Positions 44,284-56,861 of a stretch of DNA of 64,000 nucleotides are shown here, piece by piece. The notes beneath the pieces are model-generated. The model was given only the letters and a program-made list of their open reading frames with translations. It was not told the origin of the DNA and searched no databases. This DNA is from Cephalopachus bancanus (Eukaryota > Chordata > Mammalia > Primates > Tarsiidae), in contig JAPVLO010000623.1 of assembly GCA_027257055.1 (NCBI GenBank), forward strand, positions 124,001 to 188,000, in the 5' to 3' direction. Positions within the stretch are counted from its first letter, which is position 1, and each line of letters starts with the position of its first letter. The translations under genes and the position numbers were made by a program.

Positions 44284-45105
44284 ATTCAATCTTGTCAGAC
44301 AGAACAAGCATACTATGTAAGGGTACATACCGGTGCTACTGCAACTTTACTCTGGGATGTTATTTTCCTAAGAATATAAATTTCCTCTAATGGAAAAATC
44401 TGACCAGGCTCCCAAGGATTTATGACTCTGAAGTAAAGAGGATCTTATAGGGTTGAGAATACAGAGGAGATACACTTTGGCAAGGGATAGAGAAGAGGTA
44501 AAGTGGGGTGTGGGAGCTTGATGAATTGGGAGGTGGAGAGGAAGAAATGAATGCTCACTAGGTGCTAGGCTGCATATAGTTACAAAAGTTATCTAATTTA
44601 GGATGCATAATTACTTTCTAAGGTTGGTTCTACTAGGTTCCATTTTTAATAGAAAAAACTGAGTATCATAGATATTAACTTAATGATTATCAATAATATG
44701 GGCCTTTGTTCTTCAGAATTAGAAGGCTAGACTCTGAGCAGTCCTTTAGTCCTTTCCTATGGCTTTTCAAATTTCAACTCTAAAGGGAACCTAACTAAAA
44801 GTACATATTTTCTTACGTTTTTATTTACTTATACCTTGGCTGTTTATAAAGACGATTTTGGAGAGGAATTATAATTTCTTATAGTTACAATACAAACAGT
44901 TCTGGGCTTGCTTTAGGTTTCCCCTAACTAATGGCATTTTAGGACAGTAAATTAGGTGGGATTTAAAAAATCTATTTTAAGCTAAAATACTTTTGGAAGA
45001 ATTACAAAAAATTGCTTTGGTGATCATGGTAAATCACATAGTATAATGGCATTAAAATAACATTACCTCAGAGACAGAAATTTTGAAGCAAGAAAGTGCT
45101 CAATT
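44284..45105. other. Intronic sequence with one MIR-like scrap
   Basis: Around 44555-44700 ('actaggtgctaggctgcata' ... 'gtatcatagatattaactta') is a weak antisense MIR; otherwise nothing recognised. Confidence 0.4.
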
Positions 45106-46044
45106 AAACTGGAAAAGTGGATACTGGGGCTGAGAATCAAGGCGTTGAGCCTCAAGAGAATTTTCTGATGGTAATTCAAAGTGTTCCTGTCAGTTTTACT
45201 ATGTGGAAGAGTTTCACAAGATGCTTGAATGATTCTGGGCAGGAGTTATGAAGATTTTATCCATTCCCTTTTCCACTCATCACCCTGGCAGGCCTGAGGC
45301 GGCAAATGAAGAGCTACTTTCCATTGTATTGAAGGATTCATATTGTATTCTAAGAAGAAAAGTACTAAGATTTCTTCCTGACTCAGGAGAAAATATGATG
45401 GTAGAGCCAGTTGGACTGTGCAAGTCCCTGTGTGAGTGAGTGAATCTTGTATGGACACATTTGCATGTATGTCTGTGTGTAAGTGGGCATGTGAGAGGCC
45501 GATTGAGTGTGAACTTGGGAGCAAGTGGTCAGGGCTCTCCTGGTGAATTGGCTGATGATGGCAGTTGCTCTGCTTGGACCCTAGTGCCTCCATAAATGCA
45601 GAAGTGGGGCGCCATTTTCTAAAAGTCAACAAAGCTTTTCCCAGAGAGAAGCTTCCGAAAGTGATGGCTATTGCCAGACTGACCACTGCAGCACCAAGTT
45701 GGACACTGGTAGCAAGGGCTGTGGAGGGAGCACAGCGAGGGAGCCAGAGACAGAGGCTCACTGGAGAAGACAAAACAAGCACCCCATCACCATCTTGAAA
45801 ACTGGGCAAGGAAGTGCTCCAGTTTGCTCACCATGGAGCAACGGATGCCCTCTCTGTGACCAGTGGGTTGACACTCAGGGGTTTCATGACCCAGAAGCAA
45901 TATCTTGAAAGTACAAACTTCAGAGGAACAGGATGAGAGTAGAGACTCAGGTGCCCCACCTCATACCCAAATCCAGATAGGGGACAAGTGGTGTGACCAG
46001 AAAAGGACAAGGAAGACCCCCTAAAAGATCACTGGTGAGTCCTG

Positions 46045-46720
46045 GGCTGACCCAACTCCCTCATCCCCAGCAATTATCTGAATGTCAGACTCAAATGACT
46101 GGGGCATGACTAAGAGGGACAAACTCAGACGGAGCCTGGATGGCAGCTGCGCTAGGAGAACTCTACACTGGGATAAGCCTGGCTGGGGTGCAACTGGGGA
46201 GGAGACAATCCCACAGCTCATCACTGGAGGGGACTCCCCTGACCTTACGAGAGCAGGAGGGGAGAACTGATGCCCCACCCACCCCTACCAACCCCTCCTC
46301 TTATCCTGGGCCACTCACCAGGGAGATTGTGAATGAGTCCACAGTCCCACAGGAGCTGGCAGATGGGTCTACCTGTGAGCAGTGGAGAGTAATAATTACA
46401 AAACCTGCCACAAGATGGCAGTTAGTGCCCGGAAATTATTTTTTATTCTTTTGTTTTGGTTTAGTGTGTATGTGTGCATGTGTGTGTGTGTGTGTGAGGG
46501 TTCAATTTGCATCTCCCCTCCTTTTTTTGCTTGTTTTTGTCCTTCTTTTGTTTTGGTTTAGTGTGTATGTGAATGTGTGCATGAGGATTTGGTCTGCATT
46601 CCCTTCTCCCCGTTTTTTGTTTTTTTTCTTCTTTAGTTTTGGTTTAGTGTATGTGAATGTTTGTATAAAGGTTTGAGTTGCATTCTCTGCCTTTTTTTCT
46701 TCTTCCTCTTTCATTGTTGT

Positions 46721-46770
<50 letters not shown>

Positions 46771-47088
46771 GAGTTTCCTGTTTTTTGGTTTTTTGTGTGT
46801 TCTCTTTTCTGTTTGTTTTTTTGTTTTCTTTTTTGTTTTTTTGTTCTTGCTTTTGCTTTGGTTTTCCTGTGGTTCATTTTATTTTTTATTATTTTTGTCC
46901 ATTCTATTTCATTCTACTTTTCTCTGTTCTCATTACTGTTACTTTACTTTGGATTCAGGGGGTACACACATACCCACTGCATTGTCCTATAGAGTGGTGG
47001 TGTGGAGTAGGTCTCAGGAGGCCCATACCCCAGTCAGTGAACATTATAACTTGCAAATAGTTTCCGAATCCTAGCTCCCCACCCTCCA
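46045..47088 (+). repeat. Extra 5'-UTR segment of L1 element B with tandem and TG repeats
   Basis: It contains three copies of a 'gttttggtttagtgt' unit spaced about 90-96 bp (near 46452, 46549 and 46637) and a pure (TG)n tract at about 46721-46769. The flanking 5'-UTR sequence is colinear with element A, which lacks the whole segment. Confidence 0.75.
46721..46769. repeat. (TG)n microsatellite
   Basis: Pure TG run of about 24 units inside the element B 5' UTR. Confidence 0.95.
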
Positions 47089-47209
47089 CCTTATTGAACT
47101 CTCAAAACTAGAAGAAAAAGCAAAGCTTCCCTCCCCCAGCCCTGTTTCAAAACAACAAATTTGAAGGCTCTGAAAAGGGCAGAATAGAGGGCTGAGCAAA
47201 CAACAGAAG

Positions 47210-48255
47210 TGAAAGTCTTGCCCACTACCACTGAATAATGGAATTAAAGAGAAAAATGGAATTAAAAAGAAAGAGATCTGTCAAAAATAAGGAAAAATCA
47301 ATGGAAGAATACAGGTAATTCCCTGTGTATTAGAGGCAATCACTGAAAAATCAGACCTCAGAGCCCAAGCAATGGAAGTCACCAAGAACTGGCCCTAGAA
47401 TACATCAGGGATTAGGGAATGGGTGGAAAGAATGAATAAGACTCAAGAAAGGCAAAATGCAACACTGAAAGAACTTGTAATAGAGAGTTTGGCTGTAAAA
47501 AACTTCATCCAGAAAATAAATGACAAGATGACAAGCATGGAAAGCAGAATCAATCAAGCAGAAGACAGAATCTTAAAGCTTGAAGACCAAAACATGTAAT
47601 TAATCCAATCTGTTAAAAATATAGAAAGAAAACTCAGAAAGAAAGAATAAAGCCTCCAAGAGATGTGCAATTATATCAAGAGACTGAACTTACACCTGAT
47701 TGGTATCCCAAAAGCAGAAAGGGAAATGGAGAACACCTTGGAACAAGTATTCCAGGAGGTTATCCAAGAAAACTTTTCCCATATCCCTGGAGATGTGACC
47801 ATCCAAACACAAGAGATTCAGAAAATCCCCACAAGACATCAAATGAGAAGATCAACTCCTAGACACATAGTAATTCACCTACACAAAGCAGTATAAAATA
47901 AAAAAATCTTTAAGGCAGTGAGAGGGAAAGGTCAGACTAATTACTGGGGAAGACCAATCAGAAGAGCAGCAAAACGAACTGGAGTTCAATTTTCAAAGTT
48001 CTCAAAGATAATTTAAACCAATACTTTCCTACCCAGCCAAGCTCAGCTTCATCATTGATGGAGAACTAAAATCCTCCCCAGACATCCAATTCCTAAAAGA
48101 TTATGCTGCTTCCAGACCAGCTCTACAGGAGATGCTCAAGAAAGTATTAGGCACAGAAGAAATAGGTGATGTAGGGGCCAAAGGGCAGCCCAAACTTTAC
48201 CTGTACAATGACCACTTGTATACCCTAACCCTGAATTGTACCTTACATCTTTAAA
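47210..48255 (+). pseudogene. L1 element B ORF1 (RNA-binding protein), broken
   Basis: The best-preserved piece, 47663-47896, carries the RNA-recognition domain (QVFQEVIQENF) with LHKAV at its end, where the frame breaks. After the frameshift the C-terminal domain reads on through KLSFIIDGELK (about 48040) and KDYAASRPALQEMLKKVL to about 48150, then, still in frame, into the inserted tail copy and a TAA near 48253. The N-terminal coiled-coil half is degraded. Confidence 0.75.
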
Positions 48256-48274
48256 ATAAAATTAAAAAATAGTT
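48163..48274 (+). repeat. Internal copy of the L1 3'-UTR tail at the ORF1 end (element B)
   Basis: 'cagcccaaactttacctgta' to 'aaataaaattaaaaaa' aligns with the terminal tail at about 52245-52340. It is bracketed by ORF1 sequence aagtattaggcacagaagaa (48142-48161) and a shortened repeat aagcacagaagaaa (48281-48294). It matches the position of the module in element A. Confidence 0.82.
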
Positions 48275-48421
48275 TAAGAAAAGCACAGAAGAAAAAAAGA
48301 GAGAAAGAACAACTATGTACTTCCCAAGAATGCAGGAAAACATGGAATCAACATAACACACCTTGCTACTGCAAAATTGAAAAAGTTAAAGGAAAAAAAA
48401 ACCCACCCTTTTAAGATCCTC

Positions 48422-51400
48422 ATGACAGGGATAAACTCTCACATTTCAATAATCAACCTGAACATCAATGGATTAAATGCACCACTGAAGAGACACAGAA
48501 TGACAAATTGGATAAAAACCATGACCCAACAATATGCTGCCTCCAGGAAACATATCCCACTGCAGGGGACACCCACAGACTCAAAGTTAAAGGATGGAAA
48601 ACAAAACTTTCAGGCAAATGGAAAGCAAAAGAAGGCAGGAATCATGATTTTTATATCAGACAAAACAAACTTCAAGCTATCAAAAATGTAAAAAGATACC
48701 AAAGGACATTACATAATGATAAAAGGTTCAATCTATCAATAAAAAATATCCAGTCAAATATATATGCACCCAACACAGAAGAAACTACTAAGTAAACTAA
48801 AAAAGGATATTGACTCTAATACTATCATAATTGGGGACTTAAATACCCCACTAACAGCCCCTAGATAGATACTTGAGTCAAAAAAATCAATAAGGAGATC
48901 TGGAACCTTGACTTGACGTTTGACAAAATGGACTTAATAGATACCTACAGAATACTTCACCCAACAATCATGGAATATACATTCTACTCATCACCACATG
49001 GAACATACTGCAAGATTGAGCACATCCTCAGCCACAAATCAAGCATAAACAAATTCCATAAGATCAAAATACTACCATGCACCCTCTCAGACCACGGTGG
49101 AATAAAAATAAATATTGCCACAAACAGGATCCCCCCAAACATACAACGACATGGACACTAAATAGCACAATGCTGAACAACTCCTGGGCCAAACAGAAAT
49201 CAAAACAGAAATTAAGAGAATCTTGGAAACCAATGAAAACAAAGACACATCTTACCAAAACTTCTGGGGGTGAAATCGCTACTAAGAGGGGAATTTATAT
49301 CTCTATGAAGACACATCAAGAAAATAGAAAGATCACAAGTAAACAGCCTAACAAATAACCTAAGGGAGCTGGAAAGGCAAGACCACCAAAACTCTAACTT
49401 CAACAGAAGAATCCAGATCATTAATGTAAAAGTTCAAATACAGAACATAGAAGACAAAAATATGATAGAAAAAAAATCAATGAAATAAAAAGCTGTTTCT
49501 TTGAAAGGATAAACAAGATTGATGGACCCCTAGGCAGACTGACCAAGAAAAAGAGACAAAACCCCCCAAATAAACATAATCAGAAACACAAAAGATCAAG
49601 TCACAACCGATTTCAAATAAATACAAAAGATTATCAGAAACAAACTCAAAAACCTAAATGAAATGGAGGACTTTCTGACATTACACAACCTCTCAAGGCT
49701 GAAACAAAAAGAAATTGAGACCAACAACAACCCAGGAAATTGATTCCATCATAAGAAAGCTATCTACCAAAAAAAGCCCTAGACCAGATGGTTTTCCAGT
49801 GGAATTCTACAAACCATACAAGGAGGAGCTGATACCAGTCCTATTGAAAGTATTCCAGGCAATCGAGAAAGATGGAACTCTCCCAAAATCATTTTATGAA
49901 GCTTACATTTTTACACTAATACCCCAATCAGGCGAAGACCCAACAAAGAAAGACAATCACAGGCCAATATCCCTGATGAACATAGAAGTAAGAATTCTCA
50001 ACAAGATTCTAGGAAATCAGATCCAGCAACACATCTCAAAAATCGCCCACCATGACCAAGAAGGCTTCATCCAGGGATGCAGGGTTGGTTTAACATCAGC
50101 AAGACCATAAATGTAATTCAATACACCAACAGGTGTAAAAACAAGAACCACATGATTATATCATTAGATGCAGAAGAGGCTTTTAACAAAATCTAGCTTC
50201 CATTCATGACAAAAACCCTTGAACACCTAGGTATACAGGGAACACACTTCAAAATAGTAAAAGCCAAAATATGACTAAATGGACAGAAATTGGAAGCATT
50301 TCCGCTGAAAACCAGAACAAGTAAGGCTGCCCTCTGTCACCCTTCCTGTTCAACATAGTGTTGGAAGTCCTAGCTAGCACAATCAGACATGAGAAGGAAA
50401 TCAGGTATAACCAAATAAGAAAAGAGGAAGTTAAGCTATCCCTCTTTGTGGACGATGTGATTCTATACCTGGAAAACCCAAGGGAATCTGTCAAAAACCT
50501 CCTTGCACTGATAAAGAACTCTGAAAAAGTTTCAGGGTATAAAGTTAATGTGTAAAAGACAGTTGCATTTTTAGACACCAAGTAGGCAGAGAACCAAATA
50601 AAAAGTATAATCTCATTCACTAAAGTCACAAAAAATTAAAACACCTTGGTGTCTTCCTAACCAGAGAAGTGAAAGGCATCTACAACAAAAACTACAAAAC
50701 AATGCTCAAAGAAACTGAAGAAGACACAAACAAATGGAAAAATATTCCATGCTCATGGTTTGGAGATGTCCATTCTACCCAAGGCAATCTACAGATTCAA
50801 TGCAATACCCATTATTTTACCATCATCATTCTTTTCAGATCTGGAAACAACAATATAGAAATTCATATAGAAACAAAAATGACCACAAATAGCCAAAACA
50901 ATCCTCAGCAAAAGAAACAAAGCAGGAGGTATCACACTTCCAGACTTTAAACTTTTTTATAAGGCTACAATAATCAAAACAGACTGATATTGGTACAAGA
51001 ACAGGCATATAGACCCATGGAACAGAATAGAGATTTCAGAAGCAAAGCCTCAATTTCTCAACAAATTCATCTTCAACAAAGCCTCCACTAACAACCACTG
51101 GGGAGAGGATAATCTATTCAATAAATAATGCCTGGGAAAACTGGGTGACCACATGCAGAAGTATGAAACAGAACCCCTACCTATCACCATACACAAAAAT
51201 CTACTCCAAATGGATCAAAGACCTAAATGTAAAACCTCAAACTATAAGAATCTTAGGACACACAGGAGACACCCTTACAGAAATTGGACTAGGCAACCAA
51301 TTCCTGATCACAAACCCAAAAACATATGCCATAAAAAGCTAAGATAGACAAGTGGGACCTCATCAAACTGAAGAGCCTCTGCAAAGTAAAAGAAACCATC

Positions 51401-52145
51401 AAAAGAGTGGGAAGACAGCCCACAAAATGGGAAAAAATATTTGCCAACTGTATATCTGACAAAGGCCTAACATCCAGTATCTACAAGGAGCTCAAACATG
51501 CCAAAAGAAAAAAATCAAAACAAAACAGCCATATTAAAAAGTGGGCAAAAGACATGAATAGATACTTCCCAAAAGTAGAAATATGAGCTGCCAACAGACA
51601 CATGAAAAAATGCTCAGCCTCACTAATAATCAGAGAAATGCAAATCAAAACCGCATTGAGATACCACTTAACTCCACTTAAGAAGGACCATCATTCATAA
51701 AACAAAACAAAACAACAAATGCTGGCTAGGATGTGGAGAAAAGGAAACGATTCTACACTGTTGGTGGGAGTGCAATCTACTTCAGCTTCTATGGAAAACA
51801 GTGTGGTGATTTCTAAAAGAATTAGAAATTGACCTTCCATATGACCCAGCAATCTCCCTTCTGGGAATACAACTGGAGGAACTCAAATAATTCTACAAAA
51901 AAGATACCTACACACGCCTGTTTATTGTAGCACTATTTGCAATAGCAAAAACATGGAAACAACTGTGCTGCCCACCAAAACTGGACAGAATAAGATACAT
52001 GATGGTATATTACACAACCATAAAGGAGGACAAAATTATGGACTTTGCAGCAACTTGGATAGATTTGGAGTCTATCATACTCAGTGATCCATCACAGAAA
52101 CAAAGGACTGAGTACCACATGTTCTCACTCATAAGTGGACCCTGA
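48422..52145 (+). pseudogene. L1 element B ORF2 (endonuclease/reverse transcriptase), broken
   Basis: It starts ATGACAGGGATAAACTC with the typical ORF2 N-terminus (MTGINSHISIINLNINGLN) and spans about 3.7 kb, near the normal length. Frameshifts and stops divide it into pieces, for example 48377-48691, 49715-50110 and 50358-50555. The reverse-transcriptase box reads FVDD at about 50447-50458 instead of the usual FADD; the two catalytic Asp are kept. Not functional as it stands. Confidence 0.83.
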
Positions 52146-52312
52146 ACACCTATCATAATACTAAAAAAGGGATTGCCAGTAGCAGGACACTGCTGGGTGG
52201 AGGGGGCACATAAAATCAGTAAGGATGCCTGATTCTAATCCAGGCAAAGTGAGGTCAAATGGGAGGCCCAAAACTTCACCTGTACCTAAACCACTTATGT
52301 ATGCAATCCTGA

Positions 52313-52667
<355 letters not shown>

Positions 52668-52677
52668 CTAGAAAAGC

Positions 52678-52934
52678 AATCCCTCCTATCTGTCCTTCCC
52701 CTCAGCTGGACTTGAAGAAGGCTCATAGATCCTGTTGCTGTGCATTTCCCCAGAGGCTTTGCAATTTCAGATCTCAGAGTCTAAGTGACTCACACCAATA
52801 TTTGTGTTGGGGGCTGTCCCTGGCTTTTTAACTGGGAAAAGAAGCAAGGCAAGAAAATAAATCATGTTTTTATCTGTGAGTCAGGGAGAACATAGCCTTA
52901 GGGATTTGAGTAGTGCCCGTTTCTAGTCTACCAC
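52678..52934. other. Intronic, nothing recognised
   Basis: No repeat or gene identified. Confidence 0.4.
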
Positions 52935-53036
52935 TTTAAATCAATTCAACAAGTGTACTAGGTACTACCTGTGGTCATATTATTTTATCAGACATTGCAG
53001 CAAAAGAAGACAGATGAATGAGACTAGATGCCTGTT

Positions 53037-53338
53037 TTTTTTTGTTTGTTTTTTTGTTTTTTTAGTTGGAGTCTCACTCTGTCGCCCAGACTGGAGTGCA
53101 GTGGCTGCTCCCGGCCACCACAGCCTCGACCTGCTGGGCTCCAGGGATCCTTCCGCCTCAGTCTTCCGAGTATCTGGAATTACAGGCGCGCGCTACCATG
53201 CCCAGCTAATTTTTTGATTTTATTGTAGACATGAGGTCTCGCCTGCCCAGGCGGGTCTCGAACCCTCAGGCTCAGGCAATCCACTCACCTCAGCCTCCCA
53301 AAGGCGCGGGATTACAGGCTGAGCCACCGAGCCCGGCT
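53037..53338 (-). mobile_element. Young lineage-specific Alu
   Basis: Full-length antisense Alu with T-rich tail, block gtggctgctcccggccac (53101-53118) and head 'gagccaccgagcccggc'. The 12-bp TSD tagatgcctgtt is at 53025-53036 and 53339-53350. Confidence 0.95.
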
Positions 53339-53528
53339 TAGATGCCTGTTCTTAAGGCACTCAGAGTCTAGCAGAGAAAACAAGCCATAGACAAATTATG
53401 AGTGTACTATACTGAGATAAAGGTAGAACGTTTCTATGGGAATCCCAAATAAAATCATTACACTTTTGGAGAGGAGGGAGATCAGGGAAGGTTTCACTAG
53501 AAGAAGCAATATTTAAGATAGACCTTGA

Positions 53529-53824
53529 GCCGGGCTCGTTGGCTCAGCCTGTAATCCTGCGCCTATGGGAGGCTGAGGTGAGTGAATTGCCTGAGCCCGC
53601 AGGTTCGAGACCCGCCTGGGCAGCGAGACCTCATCTCTACAATAAATTAAAAAATCAGCCGGGCATGGTAGCACACACCTGTAGTTTCAGCTACTAGGAA
53701 GGCTGAGGCGGAAGGATCGCCGGAGCCCAGCAGGTCGAGGCTGCGGTGGCCGGGAGCGGCCACTGCACTCCAGTCTGGGCGACAGAGTGAGACTCCAACT
53801 CAAAAAAAAAAAAAAAAAAAAAAA
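53529..53824 (+). mobile_element. Young lineage-specific Alu, opposite orientation
   Basis: Full-length sense Alu starting gccgggctcgttggctcag, block gtggccgggagcggccac at 53746-53763, A run of about 24 at the end. The TSD tagaccttga is at 53519-53528 and 53827-53836. Confidence 0.95.
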
Positions 53825-54079
53825 GGTAGACCTTGAAGGATGATCTTTTGCGGGGTGGAATGGGGAAGTAGAGTGGACAGAAACGTATTCCAGGCTGAAG
53901 GACCTTCATGAAATACCATGAGTCTTCTTCCCACTCCAGTCTGTTCTCTAAATAACTGCTATAGAATCAAAGGCCTAACAACTTACCTTAAACATTTCTG
54001 TTTTGCCTTGTATACAACATCCTCCTCAATCAATCCTCAACTTCTGAATTTTTAATCCCTGTATTCTTCTGTTCACCTT

Positions 54080-54460
54080 CTCTTATACTCCCAGATAGTC
54101 TAACCCTCTCTGCTCCTCTATGATACCAATTTTGCTTCCAGGTGTCTGGCACTTGATATTCTCTCTGCCTGTAATGCCTCTTCTCTTCTTCTATTCCTTC
54201 TCTTCCTCCTTCTCCTATTGTTTCTTTTACCTCTCTATCCTCTTCCCTATTCATTTTTTCCTTGACACATTCCTTGACTTTACCCATTCCAAACAAAATT
54301 AGTCTTTGTCCTTCTCTGTGTTCTCAAAGAACTTATATCTCCTCTGTGTTTATCACTGTATACAAACTTTACTTCTTTATGTCTAATATCCCCAAAAGAC
54401 TAAGCATGCCCCCAACTCCACAAGGCCTAGCTCACACAGTGCTTATAATATGAGATATAT
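54080..54460 (+). mobile_element. L2-like 3' end
   Basis: 'tgatattctctctgcctgta', 'ttccttgacacattccttga' and 'cctagctcacacagtgctta' follow the sense L2 3' order; diverged. Confidence 0.45.
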
Positions 54461-55814
54461 GCTATAAAAATTGGTTAAACAATGATGTCAAATGGTAGGA
54501 AAAGATGGGGAACAATTCAGGGAACAGTAAGCATTTGGTTGAAATAGGTACACACAAGAAAATATGGCTGAAGAGATGAACTATAGTTATCCTGTGAAGG
54601 CCAACCAAACTAATTTGGGAAGACACTGAAGGGTTCTGAGAAGAGGAGAACATTAGAAAGATGTTAGACTTAAGTAGAACTGTAGAGATGTGCTGTATGT
54701 AGACTTGAAAGATGGTTTAGGTATGACAGGTAAGGGAGCAGTAGTCAGCATATAGAGAGAAGAGAGGAGTGAAGAAGTTTATAGATGGTTGTGAAAGGAG
54801 CATCATGGGTGGCTGGATCCCAGGCCAGAGTAACCTCAGAAAAATAGTAGTGCCAGGATATTCTTAGCAAGGTATAGTATGTAGACCTTCCATAAAGCAA
54901 GGTAAGTAAGTAGACCAATTGTCAGGTTCAACATGTTTTAGTGAAGTTGACCAGGGCTTTAACTGTCACACTGGAAAAGAAGCAACTGGCTAGCAAGCTG
55001 CTACAGATGGGGAATCTCCAGGTTTGGTTAGGGACTGTAATGAAGTAAGGACATGGTACTGATGTAGCAAACTGTTCCATGGAAGGTTTTCCAGGCTAGC
55101 ATAGCCAGCTCTGTCTGGTCTGATTTTTCCCAGTCCAGCTCTAGTCAGTATAATGGATGACAGAGCCAGCAACAGTACAGAGAACACATTCTTATCCATA
55201 ATTCTACTTGGCAAATTTCATTTTATGATATCTATAAAGATTTCAAGACCCTACATTAGAAAGATGGAGGTATGATGCTTTTAAGTACAGAAAATTGCTT
55301 AAGTAAGCAATCATACAAGTTTTAAAAACATTAAAGGTGAGAAAGACATCAAGTAGAGATGATCACAATTATAATTTAACGATTTCTGTATATCTCAAAA
55401 CTACAGTATGTCTATACTTAATCTTTTATGATAAAGATTCAAAAATTCTACCTGCTTTCTCTCTCAAGTCTGAGGAAAGAGTGATAAAGGAGTCCAATCA
55501 TGATCTCTCAGGTAAATGATGGGTATTTAGTTCCAAAAAGAGTCACTTTCTTCTTGACTCTAGACCCATATGGGCATATTAGGAACAAAGAGACCAATCT
55601 GGAACACTCATTGGTGTGTGTGAAATGGTGAGTTCTTGGAAGGACCGTGACACTGTAGCCTGGCCCCTTATGAGAATGAGTTTATACAAGGACTATGTCC
55701 TAATCAGAGAGTGCCTTTGTTGCCAGTCAGTCCTGAGTTATATTTAATGTTCGCGAGCAATCATTTTAGACTGAATCGTCTTTTGACTTTCTTCATATGG
55801 TTTCTTTTCTTCTT
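54461..55814. other. Intronic; possible L2 scraps, otherwise nothing recognised
   Basis: 54540-54900 ('gaaagatgttagacttaagt' and onward) may be old antisense L2. The rest shows no gene or named repeat. Confidence 0.3.
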
Positions 55815-56115
<301 letters not shown>

Positions 56116-56199
56116 TAATCTCTTTTCTTATTACTAATCTATCCTGTTAATTGCATTTTAAAAAAGTTATTAAATTCTTTTCAGAAATATAATCACTGA

Positions 56200-56340
56200 A
56201 TGGGGCTGGAAGGATTTTGGAAGATAGTCTAACCCCAAACTTCTCATTTTACAAATGGAATAATCAAGTCTTAGAAAGGGGGACCACTTGCCAATGTCAC
56301 ACAGTGAGCTGATAACACACACATTCTCGGATGTGTGCTA
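56200..56340 (-). repeat. MIR/MIR3-like fragment
   Basis: 'ctggaaggattttggaagat', 'cttctcattttacaaatgga' and 'gccaatgtcacacagtgagc' resemble ancient tRNA SINE core sequence. Confidence 0.45.
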
Positions 56341-56617
56341 TCTTCTAGTCCAGAAATATCCTCATAGCACCAATGTACTTACCAGGTAGAATGTGTTATA
56401 AATAAAAATAACCACTAATCAGAGGGCCATTTCTTCATAGAGGAAATGATGTCACAAATAAGAAGGCTGCCCTTGTATATTCCAAGAGGGAGATATAGAA
56501 GGCGGTGGGGATAAAGCCAAAATCCATCTGGGAATTAGGCACTACTCTTCCAGCCTCTAGATTCTAGGGCTCTGTGTTGCCACCTTGGGTATACCAGTCT
56601 AAGCACCACCTTTCCCC

Positions 56618-56619
<2 letters not shown>

Positions 56620-56672
<53 letters not shown>
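56620..56672. repeat. (AC)n microsatellite
   Basis: About 26 AC units, uninterrupted. Confidence 0.97.
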
Positions 56673-56674
<2 letters not shown>

Positions 56675-56861
56675 CATGTACACACACGATGTTCATGTAC
56701 ACTAAACAAAAATCATGGTGCCTTACTTCTGTTGTGGAAACAGGATGCTGCACAGAAGACCAGAAGTTGAAAGATGAGTGGAGCTAGGGGTTCATTTGAT
56801 GTGAAAGTGCTAAAATAAATTCACCTAATAATGCCCAGCTAAAACATTATTTCATAGTGGC

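Larger units (their letters stand above)
52935..53925 (-). mobile_element. L2 3' end (antisense) split by two Alus
   Basis: Pieces at 52935-53036, 53339-53528 and 53835-53925 form one antisense L2: 'tcaattcaacaagtgtacta', 'cttaaggcactcagagtcta', 'tcagggaaggtttcactaga' and 'cgtattccaggctgaaggac' follow the L2 order. Confidence 0.65.

Noticed and set aside
43986..44285. 99-codon frame resembling a small human-type protein
   Set aside because: It is antisense Alu sequence, which often yields such frames; the same holds for 55840-56118 and 52295-52528.
45385..45400. Alternative 5' end of L1 element B at about 45385, where element A's 5' end aligns
   Set aside because: The perfect 15-bp TSD is at 45106-45120, so the element most simply starts at 45121; no TSD supports 45385.
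46140..46676. 178-codon plus-strand open frame
   Set aside because: It lies wholly in the L1 element B 5' UTR and runs into T-rich and TG-rich sequence; low-complexity translation.
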